Shown here one piece after another: positions 1-9,512 of a stretch of 61,614 nucleotides of DNA. The DNA lies in assembly GCF_016744175.1 (NCBI RefSeq), contig NZ_JADGEV010000023.1, positions 1 to 61,614 of the forward strand, given 5' to 3'. Source of the DNA: Neptunomonas sp. Its GTDB lineage: Bacteria; Pseudomonadota; Gammaproteobacteria; Pseudomonadales; Balneatricaceae. The notes beneath the pieces were generated by a model. That model did not search any database. It was not told the origin of the DNA and worked only from the letters and a program-made list of their open reading frames with translations. Both the position numbers and the translations under genes were made by a program. Each line of letters begins with the position of its first letter. Position 1 is the first letter of the stretch.

Positions 1-1
1 G

Positions 2-118
2 CGCGATAATTTATTAATGATTGCCAGCGGTGATCAAGCCGCTATCTACGATGGCCACGAGTGGAAAATCATCATCAGCCCTAACTTTAATGAGGAAGGA
101 GTATTTCTTATCGGCTAA
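2..118 (+). CDS. C-terminal end of an unidentified protein (5' partial)
   Basis: An open frame enters from the left edge and ends with TAA at 116-118, giving the last 38 residues of a protein. The tail includes the string LLMIASGDQAAIYDG and ends in GVFLIG. No family is recognised from this fragment. It converges with cca, whose stop lies 41 bases further on, and no clear hairpin terminator separates the two. Confidence 0.45.
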   Translation, partial: RDNLLMIASGDQAAIYDGHEWKIIISPNFNEEGVFLIG

Positions 119-159
119 CCTTTCCTGACTGGGCATTGGGTTTGCTATTGGAGTGCCGG

Positions 160-1416
160 CTATGTGCTTTGTTCTGCTTTCTCCTTAGCTAAATAGGCGC
201 GGATAGTTTTTATTTGTGCTTCGCGCACTGCGCCCCCTATATCCGGGCCTTTTTTTCCTTGTGATAGGGCTTGCCGCACAACGGCTTTTGTATCCAGTTG
301 TGTTAAGGCATCTAATAATGATTCAGCTAATAACAGTTGTGGATAAGCCCTATTAACAAAGGTGTCTCCTCTGCCTTGTGCATCACATAAGCATGCTTGA
401 AGAAACTGCTTAAAACGCGTTGGATGCTTTAGTGCATTCATGTTTTCAACAATCAATTTGTGCACGGTTTTTGGCGTGAGCTCAAATAGTGTGTGACATC
501 GTGTATGGTTATCACTGGTTAGGGTGGCGAGTGCTTTAAAATGGTTGGGTACTTTTAAACGCTCACAAAATGCTTCAATGATGGCAACACCTTCTTGTTC
601 ATGACCGCGTAAGTTCTTTCGTTTTTGGTAGCAATGAGCTTTACCAAAATCATGGGTCAGGGCTGCAAACCGGGTTTCTACATCAAAATTTAAATCGGCT
701 GCCCGTTTAACAACAAGCATTGTATGCGTGTAAACGTCACCTTCTGGGTGATGGGTTTCAGGCTGAGGTACACCGGCCATTATTTCTACTTCTGGAAATA
801 TTCCCAGCCCATTAAGTGCTTCAAAAAATAAGTGTGGGTACTTTTCCGCCAGCGCTTTTTCTGTTTCTTTCCATACTCGTTCAGGTACAAGATGAGTTAA
901 TTCACCGTTATCTCTTAGCTTTTTCATGAGTGCGCAAGTATCAGGGTGTATCGTCCACTCATCGCCGAAACGGGCAAGAAAACGAGCTACACGTAATACT
1001 CGCACTGGGTCTTCAGCAAAGGCCGCTGTGGTGTGTTTTAGTGTTTTGTTTTTTAAATCAGTCTGGCCATTGTAAGGATCGATGATCTGGCCGTTAGCAT
1101 CCATTGCCATTGAGTTGATGGTTAAATCACGCCGAGCTAAATCTTCTTCTAGTGTGACAGATGTGCTGGCATCAACGGTAAAGCCGGTATAACCCTTGCC
1201 ACTTTTGCGTTCGGTACGGGCCAAAGCGTATTCGTGTTTGGTGTGTGGATGCAAGAACACAGGGAAATCACTCCCGACAGATTGAAAGCCTAATGCAGCC
1301 ATTGTGTCGGTTGTTTCACCCACCACGACATAATCCAGATCATGCGATGTATGGCCAAGTAATGAGTCCCTTACCGCGCCGCCTACTAAGTAGACATTTT
1401 CCAATTGCTTGTTCAT
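160..1416 (-). CDS. cca: CCA-adding tRNA nucleotidyltransferase with HD domain
   Basis: This enzyme builds or repairs the 3' CCA end of tRNAs in the cytoplasm without a nucleic acid template. The 418 residues are close to the 412 of the E. coli enzyme. The class II nucleotidyltransferase head shows GGAVRD (12-17), the catalytic acidic pair in DLDYVV (26-31) and RRDLTINSMA (95-104), followed by EDPVRVLRVARF (135-146) of the RNA-binding neck. A C-terminal HD phosphohydrolase domain carries THDFGKA with His255-Asp256, which is typical of the multifunctional gammaproteobacterial form with added phosphatase/phosphodiesterase activity. The start is the ATG at 1416. It is transcribed leftwards, away from the toxin-like pair, and appears monocistronic. 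Confidence 0.96.
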   Translation of the reverse strand: MNKQLENVYLVGGAVRDSLLGHTSHDLDYVVVGETTDTMAALGFQSVGSDFPVFLHPHTKHEYALARTERKSGKGYTGFTVDASTSVTLEEDLARRDLTINSMAMDANGQIIDPYNGQTDLKNKTLKHTTAAFAEDPVRVLRVARFLARFGDEWTIHPDTCALMKKLRDNGELTHLVPERVWKETEKALAEKYPHLFFEALNGLGIFPEVEIMAGVPQPETHHPEGDVYTHTMLVVKRAADLNFDVETRFAALTHDFGKAHCYQKRKNLRGHEQEGVAIIEAFCERLKVPNHFKALATLTSDNHTRCHTLFELTPKTVHKLIVENMNALKHPTRFKQFLQACLCDAQGRGDTFVNRAYPQLLLAESLLDALTQLDTKAVVRQALSQGKKGPDIGGAVREAQIKTIRAYLAKEKAEQST

Positions 1417-1485
1417 TAGATTATCCGTTATATGTTGTCAGACATCAGCTGCTCCATACTGAATCTCGATCTGTCCGCATCTTCC

Positions 1486-1980
1486 CTAAAAAGTTTCTAT
1501 GTATAACCACCAATTCTTTATTGCGGGTTGTACTAGTTTTATATCTGAGCTTCCATCAACCAGTGACAGGTTTTCTTTTTGGTTCTTAAAAGCGGAGTAG
1601 AGATCGTCCGACTCTTCTATATTTAGAGTGGTGTGGCTGTATATATAGCCGGTAGATGATCCAGAAATACCAATGCCTACACCACTTTTTTCAAATAAAA
1701 CACCACCAAAACTTGGGTCATTTGCGACAAAGTTAACCTCAGCGCCTTTGAGTAAATTGAGATGTGATTCAGATATTTTTTCTGCAAGCGTCTCGGGTTC
1801 AATTCTTGGGGGCTTATCCCGTAAGTCGATAATCGCACGGTGATCTTCGTTTGATATGATGTGTGCTATAGGCTCTAACAGTGTTGCGTTTTTATGTAAA
1901 CTTTCTAGAAGTTTCATGTTGTTACCTTCGTCACTGCAGCCCATTAATAATCCGATCGTAAATATATAAAAGTATTTCAT
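1486..1980 (-). CDS. Small lipoprotein, candidate immunity protein to the adjacent toxin
   Basis: A 164-residue protein whose N-terminus (MKYFYIFTIGLLMGCSDEG) is a short lipoprotein signal with lipobox LLMGC, so Cys15 is probably lipidated and the mature protein sits in the periplasm or on a membrane. The rest is polar with no family that I recognise. It starts 6 bases after the stop of the upstream type-44 toxin-like gene and has no strong ribosome binding site of its own, so translation is probably coupled. A small lipoprotein directly downstream of a toxin domain gene is a usual layout for a periplasmic immunity protein. That role is inferred from position only. It may instead be an unrelated lipoprotein. 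Confidence 0.6.
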   Translation of the reverse strand: MKYFYIFTIGLLMGCSDEGNNMKLLESLHKNATLLEPIAHIISNEDHRAIIDLRDKPPRIEPETLAEKISESHLNLLKGAEVNFVANDPSFGGVLFEKSGVGIGISGSSTGYIYSHTTLNIEESDDLYSAFKNQKENLSLVDGSSDIKLVQPAIKNWWLYIETF

Positions 1981-1986
1981 TATTGA

Positions 1987-2523
1987 TCACTTAGTTTGTA
2001 GGTCTGAGTGGTGTTCTCTCAGAAGGGCAGCAATGATACGTGCATCAATGTTTGATTTGTAGCTATCCCAGAGTTGAATGCCAAGCGTGATTGCTGTTTG
2101 ATCATTAGGGTCATCAAAAGCGGCTATTACGTCTGCATCCCCTAATTTTTCGGCTCTTCTCTGCCAGTACCCATCAGGGTTTGTGCCAGCGGCCCATTGC
2201 GCGTATCCGGCCCCTGCTTTTAATGTCCAAGCTGAAAACCCTACCCCTCTGCCCACATAGCCGTAATGAAGGTTAGACCAGATGTCGTAATTAAACTGTG
2301 CACCTGATAAGGAATCAAGTGACCATTCCCCATATGTGTTTTTGATATGATTTTTATGATCCCAGGGACGCCTGTTTCCTACCATCGATTTCCATTTCGT
2401 TAAGGCTTGGTAAGTATCAAATACACTCGTATTATGTTGTTTAATATTTTGGGCGATGACTGAACGGGCATTTCGCTTCATTTCTGAAGCCATATAGAAT
2501 GCTAAGTCTTCCATGGAGTGCAT
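1987..2523 (-). CDS. Free-standing polymorphic toxin type 44 (Ntox44-like) domain protein
   Basis: This 178-residue protein resembles the type-44 toxin domain found at the C-termini of RHS, PAAR and VgrG-linked polymorphic toxins. The signature stretches are RPWDHKNHI (about 73-81), the YDIWSNLHYGYVGRGVGFS segment (about 99-117) and a helical end with ITLGIQLWDSYK. Family members that I recall share WDHK, D-x-WSN-(I/L)-HYG-(Y/F)-VG and GF. The N-terminus is helical with no signal peptide and no delivery domain, so this is either a cargo effector for a separate secretion machine or a detached toxin cassette. The biochemical activity of the family is not known to me. An AAGGA ribosome binding site lies 7 bases before the ATG. 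It precedes the lipoprotein gene by 6 bases. Confidence 0.7.
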   Translation of the reverse strand: MHSMEDLAFYMASEMKRNARSVIAQNIKQHNTSVFDTYQALTKWKSMVGNRRPWDHKNHIKNTYGEWSLDSLSGAQFNYDIWSNLHYGYVGRGVGFSAWTLKAGAGYAQWAAGTNPDGYWQRRAEKLGDADVIAAFDDPNDQTAITLGIQLWDSYKSNIDARIIAALLREHHSDLQTK

Positions 2524-2848
2524 TTTATTTCCTTATATTTGTTAACCTTTTATATAGTTAACGAGGTTGTAGCATTATTAAGTGAGGGTTAAAAAACATG
2601 CTATTTAGTTGTCAACCAGCGCTTGGGATATTATGGAGGTTACTTACCTAAGTCAATTTATCCTATTCCCTTAAAAAGGAAAAAGATGCAAATTAATTGT
2701 TACCACAGGGCTTAGAACATTTAACGTATTTCTGAGATATAAAATATGTGTTTTAGGGCGATGGGATGTAAATCTCTGTTTAAAGCTGAGTAGATTGTTT
2801 TGGTCAAAATCAAAAAAGATAATAGTTAATCAATAAGGGCTGCTCGAT
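2524..2848. other. AT-rich intergenic region between divergent toxin and LRR genes
   Basis: This 325-base gap has no convincing reading frame. It holds two GTTAAC palindromes at 2541-2546 and 2557-2562, 18-40 bases upstream of the toxin start codon, which could be an operator. The rest is AT-rich and presumably contains the divergent promoters. No clear consensus promoter can be named. Confidence 0.4.
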
Positions 2849-3460
2849 ATGGTTAAACTCACTCCTAAGCTTGTTGCCGTTAGTGGTGTCGTTGTTTTAG
2901 CACTGTTTATCTGGCTAGAAAGCGGGACGGGTACAGACGCTGAAAAGTCTAAGAAAGTACCTAAGCATTTGGTGGGTATACAGCAGTTTACAGCTGAGAT
3001 AGAAGAGAGAGATCAGTGGATGATGGCGTCACTTGATGCTATTCAGATAGAAGATAAGAATTTCTACCAGTGTATTAAAACTGAGCTTAGCCGGTATTTG
3101 GGTATACACCCAAGTAGTAGTGGCGCTGACTTTTCCGTTCATTCTATACGTAGTCTGTATTGTCCTAATATGGATATAAAAAGGTTGGATGGGGCGCAGT
3201 CTTTAACTTCTCTGCAGTTTCTTGATGTGAGTAGAAACCCCATTAGGCGAATTCACCCTTTATACACTTTAGAAAACCTCACAAATCTCGATTTATCGAA
3301 TGTTGTGTTACGGAATCCAACAGAGGTTTTTCTTTTACCCCATTTGAAGTCCGTACGGCTTCCAGACTTTACGCGTGTTGATTGTGAACATCTTGACAAG
3401 TGGAAGCGAAAAAACAAAGTACAAGCGTCTCTCTCCCGAGGCCGATGCCGGCGAGATTAG
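2849..3460 (+). CDS. Membrane-anchored leucine-rich-repeat-like protein
   Basis: A 203-residue protein with an N-terminal hydrophobic anchor (about residues 7-24) followed by a polar region, so it is likely periplasmic and tethered to the inner membrane. Residues of about 115-175 show leucine-rich-repeat spacing: LTSLQFLDVSRNPI, then LENLTNLDLSNVVL, then LPHLKSVRLPDF. There are only two or three repeats, fewer than in a full LRR solenoid. Two pairs of cysteines (near CIKTEL, LYCPN, DCEHL and GRCRR) could form disulfides. The function is unknown; LRRs usually mediate protein contact. It is divergent from the toxin-like gene, which may or may not be meaningful. Confidence 0.6.
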   Translation: MVKLTPKLVAVSGVVVLALFIWLESGTGTDAEKSKKVPKHLVGIQQFTAEIEERDQWMMASLDAIQIEDKNFYQCIKTELSRYLGIHPSSSGADFSVHSIRSLYCPNMDIKRLDGAQSLTSLQFLDVSRNPIRRIHPLYTLENLTNLDLSNVVLRNPTEVFLLPHLKSVRLPDFTRVDCEHLDKWKRKNKVQASLSRGRCRRD

Positions 3461-3658
3461 CCTCAGCACATTGTAATGGTTTACTCGCTGTCGTTGCTGT
3501 TGGTGGGCGTGTCCTACTGATGTCCGTCATATTCATAATGATCTAGAATACGTTAAGATGAATGTATGACCTGCTGCCTCAAAGCAGCGTAGAATCAGTT
3601 GGATATGGCGTTTGTCATTAGTTTGTCATATAGATGTTGTTAAATTTACTTAGATTAA

Positions 3659-4681
<1,023 letters not shown>

Positions 4682-4709
4682 TCGGTCTCTCACTATACTG
4701 GAGATAGAG

Positions 4710-6911
4710 ATGACTGAGCAGGTCACTGCGATTGATAAACAGGTAGAGATGATGAGTGAAGAAGTAATGCAGAACCAGGCCGCAAAGGCGCTGGTGGAGA
4801 GCCGCGAAATTTTACCAACGGTAGACCATCCTGTTGAGGTTGAGCCGGTTGATCTCAAAGCGCCAGAACTCTATATCAATCGCGAGCTTAGTCAGTTGCA
4901 GTTTAATGTTAGGGTGCTGGAGCAAGCGTTGGATGATCGTTATCCGCTACTTGAGCGCCTGATGTTCTTGCTGATCTTCTCCAGTAACTTGGATGAGTTT
5001 TTCGAGATACGTGTAGCAGAGCAACTACGCCAGCTCAAATACGGGCGTGAAACGGTTGGCCCAGATGCGATGTACCCGAAAAAGGTCATAGAGAAAATCC
5101 GTGAAATTTGCCAAGTCAATGTTGAGCGCCAATACCGTATTCTTAATGAGATCATGTTTCCTGAGATGGAAAAATGCGGTATTCACTTTTTACGCCGTCG
5201 TGATTGGTCGCCTGAGCAATTGGTTTGGATTAAAAATTTCTTTGAAGAGAAAGTTGTACCGGTTATTAGCCCGATAGGTTTAGACCCTGCACACCCTTTC
5301 CCTAAACTCGTCAATAAAAGCCTTAATTTTATCGTACAGCTCGATGGTAAAGATGCCTTTGGCCGTGAAACCGGGTTGGCGATTATTCCTGCACCGCGTT
5401 CTCTTCCTCGTTTGATTCGTTTGCCAGACGAACTTTGTGATGGGGGGGATAATTTAATATTTTTATCATCGGTCATACATGAATGCGCAGCCGAGCTGTT
5501 TCCTGGCATGACGGTTCTCGGGTGTTACCAATTCCGTATTACCCGAAATGCCGATTTAACGTTTGATTTTGAAGAAATGGATGACTTGGCGCGTACGTTA
5601 CGTGGTGAGCTTCATTCGCGAAAGTATGGCGATGCGGTACGTTTAGAAGTCGATAATCGCACACCAGAAGAGCTGGTGGACTTCCTGAAAATAGAATTCC
5701 ATTTGGATGAAGAGCAAGTTTATAAAGTCGATGGCCCTGTAAACCTGACGCGCTTAATGACAGTAAGAGATTTAGCCGGGCGCCAAGAATTAAAATGGCC
5801 GCCTTTCTCTCCGGGTGTGCCCGGTAAGCTGAAAAAAGAGAAAGAGCCGAATGTCTTTCAAGCATTAAAAACGGGTGATCAGCTATTAATGCATCCGTTT
5901 CAGTCGTTTACGCCTGTTGTTGATCTGTTGATGAAAGCGGCTAAAGACCCCGACGTGATAGCGATTAAACAGACGCTTTATCGTACAGGGGATAAGTCCG
6001 ATATTGTTAATGCGCTAGTGGAAGCCGCTCGTGGCGGTAAAGAAGTCACGGTTATTATTGAGTTACGTGCACGCTTTGATGAAGAGAGTAATTTACATCT
6101 AGCAAGCCGACTGCAAGAAGCAGGCTGCTTGGTTGTATACGGTGTGGTGGGCTATAAGACACATGCCAAAGCGATGCTAATTGTGCGCCGTGAAGGCACC
6201 AAACTTGTACGCTATTGCCATATGGGAACAGGTAACTATCACTCGGGCACGGCGCGTTTGTATACTGATTACAGTTACCTGACGTCGAATGATGAAATTG
6301 GCGAAGATGTTCATAAAGTGTTTCAGCAGCTAACCGGTATGGGCAAAATACAGCGCCTCAAAAAGTTGTATAACGCGCCATTTACCCTGCATGCCAAAAT
6401 GTTGGAGCTGATACAGCATGAGGCAAAGCTGGCATCCAGCGGCAAGCCCGGGCATATCATCGTTAAAGTGAATGGCCTAACGGAGCCGAAGATGATTCGC
6501 GCTTTGTACGAAGCTTCCCAAGCGGGAGTAAAAATAGAACTGATTATTCGTGGTATGTGTCGTTTGCGTCCAGGTTTGCCCAGAATATCGGAAAATATCA
6601 CAGTGCGTTCTATTATAGGGCGCTTCTTAGAGCATACTCGTGTCTATTATTTTGGTAATAACGGAAAGCCAGAAGTGCTTTGTTCCAGTGCCGACTGGAT
6701 GGAGCGTAACATGCTTAATCGTGTCGAGACGTGTTTCCCCGTTACGGGCAAGCAAGGAGAGCGCGTAAAGAAAGAGTTGGATTACTATTTGGCAGACAAT
6801 ACGCAAAGCTGGGAGTTAAAAGCTGACGGTAGTTATACGCTGTTGAAACCCAAGGAGGGCGAAGAGCCCTTTAGTGCACAGCAACAATTATTGAGAGATT
6901 TTGCTAGCTAG
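4710..6911 (+). CDS. ppk1: Polyphosphate kinase 1
   Basis: It reversibly polymerises the terminal phosphate of ATP into inorganic polyphosphate and is membrane-associated in other bacteria. The 733 residues contain the N-terminal YINRELSQLQFN (55-66) and SSNLDEFFEIR (91-101) segments. In the catalytic C-terminal half, His485 in GYKTHAKAM and His504 in CHMGTGNYH have the same 19-residue spacing as the E. coli phospho-histidine His435 and His454. About 45 extra residues precede the conserved start compared with the E. coli enzyme. It lies 28 bases after hemB, probably in the same transcript, and is closed by a good hairpin terminator. Confidence 0.97.
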   Translation: MTEQVTAIDKQVEMMSEEVMQNQAAKALVESREILPTVDHPVEVEPVDLKAPELYINRELSQLQFNVRVLEQALDDRYPLLERLMFLLIFSSNLDEFFEIRVAEQLRQLKYGRETVGPDAMYPKKVIEKIREICQVNVERQYRILNEIMFPEMEKCGIHFLRRRDWSPEQLVWIKNFFEEKVVPVISPIGLDPAHPFPKLVNKSLNFIVQLDGKDAFGRETGLAIIPAPRSLPRLIRLPDELCDGGDNLIFLSSVIHECAAELFPGMTVLGCYQFRITRNADLTFDFEEMDDLARTLRGELHSRKYGDAVRLEVDNRTPEELVDFLKIEFHLDEEQVYKVDGPVNLTRLMTVRDLAGRQELKWPPFSPGVPGKLKKEKEPNVFQALKTGDQLLMHPFQSFTPVVDLLMKAAKDPDVIAIKQTLYRTGDKSDIVNALVEAARGGKEVTVIIELRARFDEESNLHLASRLQEAGCLVVYGVVGYKTHAKAMLIVRREGTKLVRYCHMGTGNYHSGTARLYTDYSYLTSNDEIGEDVHKVFQQLTGMGKIQRLKKLYNAPFTLHAKMLELIQHEAKLASSGKPGHIIVKVNGLTEPKMIRALYEASQAGVKIELIIRGMCRLRPGLPRISENITVRSIIGRFLEHTRVYYFGNNGKPEVLCSSADWMERNMLNRVETCFPVTGKQGERVKKELDYYLADNTQSWELKADGSYTLLKPKEGEEPFSAQQQLLRDFAS

Positions 6912-6930
6912 CATTAATTGATCTGTTTTA

Positions 6931-6955
6931 AGGGCGCTTTTTAGCGCTCTTTTTC
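6931..6955 (+). terminator. Rho-independent terminator after ppk1
   Basis: The inverted repeat gggcgc / gcgctc, with one G-T pair and a T-rich loop, is followed directly by a run of five Ts. It lies 20 bases after the ppk1 stop and should end the hemB-ppk1 transcript. Confidence 0.8.
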
Positions 6956-7136
6956 GTTGTGGCGACCTTTTTTTAGTATTTTCAGACATCTCAACATGAG
7001 AATTGAGCGCAATCGTTGCGTTTTTAATTCAGATCAGGAAAATAGACCCATAAGTCAAATGTTTCATATAAGAAATAAGATGGCGTATTATGGTCTTTTT
7101 TACTGACTAATTATGCGCACAATAATGGAAAACACT

Positions 7137-7910
7137 ATGTCTGAAACCTCGATCGCGCTCGAATTGACCGATATACATAAATCCTATGGAAGTCTTGAAG
7201 TACTTAAGGGCGTTTCACTTAAGGCGAATGACGGGGATGTCATTTCGATTCTCGGTTCAAGTGGCTCAGGCAAAAGTACACTGCTTCGCTGCATTAATTT
7301 GCTAGAGCAACCCGCCAAAGGGCAGGTAATCATTGGCGGCGAAGAGCTAAAGCTTAAGGCCGGAAAGTCCGGTGACCTCGAAGCAGCAGACCGTAAACAA
7401 CTCGAAGATATGCGCTCGCGTATCGGATTCGTTTTTCAAAGTTTTAACCTCTGGCCTCACAAAACCATCCTTGGCAACATCATCGAAGCCCCTATGAATG
7501 TTTTAAAGCAATCCCGAGAGCAAGCTATTGAGCGTGCCGAAGGATTACTGAAAAAAGTAGGCCTGCTCGAAAAGAAAGATGCTTATCCCGGTAATTTGTC
7601 AGGCGGCCAGCAGCAACGTGTTGCGATAGCACGTGCTTTAGCGATGGACCCACAGGTGTTGTTGTTTGATGAACCAACGTCTGCATTGGACCCTGAGCTA
7701 GTGAACGAAGTATTAAGCGTGATGCGCGAATTGGCTGACGAAGGCAGAACGATGTTGATCGTTACGCACGAAATGCGTTTTGCGCGTGACGTATCAAGTC
7801 AGGTCGTATTTTTACATCAAGGACAGATAGAAGAAATAGGGCCACCAGAGCAAGTGTTTGAAAACCCGAAATCGCAACGTGTACGTGACTTTATGTCTAG
7901 CCACAATTGA
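7137..7910 (+). CDS. Polar/basic amino acid ABC transporter ATP-binding protein (HisP/ArtP/GlnQ type)
   Basis: This is the ATPase that powers an amino acid importer at the inner face of the cytoplasmic membrane. It has Walker A GSSGSGKS (40-47), ABC signature LSGGQ (154-158), Walker B VLLFDEP (about 174-180) and the switch histidine in VTHEMRF, which is typical of the polar amino acid uptake class. ATG codons at 7113 and 7125 are also in frame, but only the one at 7137 has a GGAA sequence at the right distance, giving 257 residues. It heads the order ATPase, binding protein, permease, permease. The closest functional families are histidine, lysine, arginine or ornithine uptake (His, Art, Aot); I cannot choose between them. 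Confidence 0.93.
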   Translation: MSETSIALELTDIHKSYGSLEVLKGVSLKANDGDVISILGSSGSGKSTLLRCINLLEQPAKGQVIIGGEELKLKAGKSGDLEAADRKQLEDMRSRIGFVFQSFNLWPHKTILGNIIEAPMNVLKQSREQAIERAEGLLKKVGLLEKKDAYPGNLSGGQQQRVAIARALAMDPQVLLFDEPTSALDPELVNEVLSVMRELADEGRTMLIVTHEMRFARDVSSQVVFLHQGQIEEIGPPEQVFENPKSQRVRDFMSSHN

Positions 7911-7971
7911 TTTCAGCTCCACACAAAAGAGATTCACTATAATAATTATTTATAATATAGAGAGAAACCTG

Positions 7972-8736
7972 ATGAGTGTTCGTAAAATTATTGCAGCTGT
8001 TACATTAGTCGCTGGCGCTTTTGCCGCTACCCAAGCTTCTGCGGGTGATAAAATCCGTATCGCTACTGAAGGGGCTTATGCACCTTTCAATATGAAAAAT
8101 GAACAAGGCGAGCTGATTGGCTTTGATGTCGAAATTGCTAAAGCATTGTGTGCAGAGATGAAAGCAGATTGCACGATTGTTGAACAGGATTGGGATGGTA
8201 TGATCCCTGCTCTGAAAGGCCGTAAATTTGATGCGATTGTGGCTTCTATGTCGATCACTGAAGAACGCCTGCAGGCTGTAGACTTTACTAACCCTTACTA
8301 CACCAACGCATTGGCATTTGTTGGTCCAAGAGACAAGGTTCTAAAAACTGATAAAGCATCGCTTAAAGGCAAAACGCTAGGAGCACAGCGTGCGACCATC
8401 GCAGGTCAGTACTTGGAAGATGAGCTGGGTGATGTTGTTTCTGTAAAACTCTATGATACGCAGGATAATGCTTATCTGGATATGGCAACAGGCCGTCTTG
8501 ATGGTTTGGTATCAGATAAATTCCCTGCTTATGACTGGTTGCGTACAGATGCAGGTAATGGATTTGAATTCAAAGGTGAGCCGATTAAAACAAAATCTGT
8601 TGATAAAATTGGAATCGCTATTCGTCATAACCAAGGCGAGTTGAAAGCGAAGTTCAACAAAGCACTGAAGACTATCGTTGAAAACGGTACTTACGCTGTC
8701 ATCAATGCTAAATACTTCCCGTTCTCTATCTATTGA
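7972..8736 (+). CDS. Periplasmic basic amino acid binding protein (HisJ/ArgT/AotJ type)
   Basis: A 254-residue solute-binding protein that captures an amino acid in the periplasm for the adjacent permeases. A Sec signal peptide ends at about ATQASA-GDK (residue 23). The mature part starts IRIATEGAYAPFN and contains GFDVEIAKALCAEMKADC, whose cysteine pair matches the disulfide of HisJ, then DWDGMIPAL and SMSITEER, which are class hallmarks and ligand-contact regions. The ATG at 7972 follows an AGAGAAA-type ribosome binding site; the frame is open further upstream but that part overlaps the ATPase gene. It is the second gene of the importer unit, 61 bases after the ATPase. The ligand is probably arginine, lysine, ornithine or histidine. 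Confidence 0.93.
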   Translation: MSVRKIIAAVTLVAGAFAATQASAGDKIRIATEGAYAPFNMKNEQGELIGFDVEIAKALCAEMKADCTIVEQDWDGMIPALKGRKFDAIVASMSITEERLQAVDFTNPYYTNALAFVGPRDKVLKTDKASLKGKTLGAQRATIAGQYLEDELGDVVSVKLYDTQDNAYLDMATGRLDGLVSDKFPAYDWLRTDAGNGFEFKGEPIKTKSVDKIGIAIRHNQGELKAKFNKALKTIVENGTYAVINAKYFPFSIY

Positions 8737-8819
8737 TCGGCTCAATGCGCGGGCTATAACAGCTCGCGCACTGTTTAAAATGGATAATCCACTAACGTTC
8801 GCTGTAAGAGAATAATAAC

Positions 8820-9512
8820 GTGATAGATCTGCATGGGTTTGGTCACCTGTTATTGGCTGGAACATGGGTCACCGTCAAGCTGGCAGTTGTCAGTCTATCG
8901 TTAGGCCTGGTTTTTGGTTTGTTAGGTGCTGCCGCTAAATTATCAGAATATAAAGTGCTTCGGGCAATGGCGACTGCGTACACTACGCTGATTCGTGGTA
9001 TTCCTGAGCTGTTGATTGTGTTTGCTATCTACTTTGGTGGTTCTGCCTTGGTAATGGCAATCGCCAGTATGTTTGGATATGACGAATACATTGAAGTAAA
9101 TCCATTTATGGCGGGTGTGGCCGCACTGTCTATCGCCTTTGGTGCTTATGCAACCGAAGTCTTTCGTATGGCTATCCTTTCTATTCCTCAGGGACAATGG
9201 GAGTCTGCGCAAGCATTAGGCATGACGCGTAGCAAAACCTTTTATCGTATTATTCTTCCGCAAGTTTGGCGCGTAGCTTTACCTGGTTTAGGAAACTTGT
9301 TCCAAGTGCTGCTCAAAGATACAGCTTTGGTATCGGTGGTTGGCCTGCAAGATATTATTCGCCAAGCCACGACAGCAATTAGTTCTACAAAAGAACCGTT
9401 CACATTTTATCTTGCGGCTGCGTGTATTTATTTGATACTGACAGCAATCGCAACGGCTGGAACACTTTGGATGGAGCGAGCCTGTACTCCGCAAGCGAGG
9501 TACAAAGGATGA
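8820..9512 (+). CDS. Amino acid ABC transporter permease (HisQ/ArtQ type)
   Basis: One of two membrane subunits of the importer, 230 residues with about five transmembrane helices. The conserved cytoplasmic loop that docks on the ATPase is QALGMTRSKTFYRIILPQ (EAA-like motif), preceded by AYATEVFRMAILSIPQGQ. The start is GTG at 8820, placed just upstream of the first membrane helix. The stop TGA overlaps the ATG of the next permease gene by 4 bases, so the two are translationally coupled, as expected for a heterodimeric permease. Confidence 0.92.
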   Translation: MIDLHGFGHLLLAGTWVTVKLAVVSLSLGLVFGLLGAAAKLSEYKVLRAMATAYTTLIRGIPELLIVFAIYFGGSALVMAIASMFGYDEYIEVNPFMAGVAALSIAFGAYATEVFRMAILSIPQGQWESAQALGMTRSKTFYRIILPQVWRVALPGLGNLFQVLLKDTALVSVVGLQDIIRQATTAISSTKEPFTFYLAAACIYLILTAIATAGTLWMERACTPQARYKG

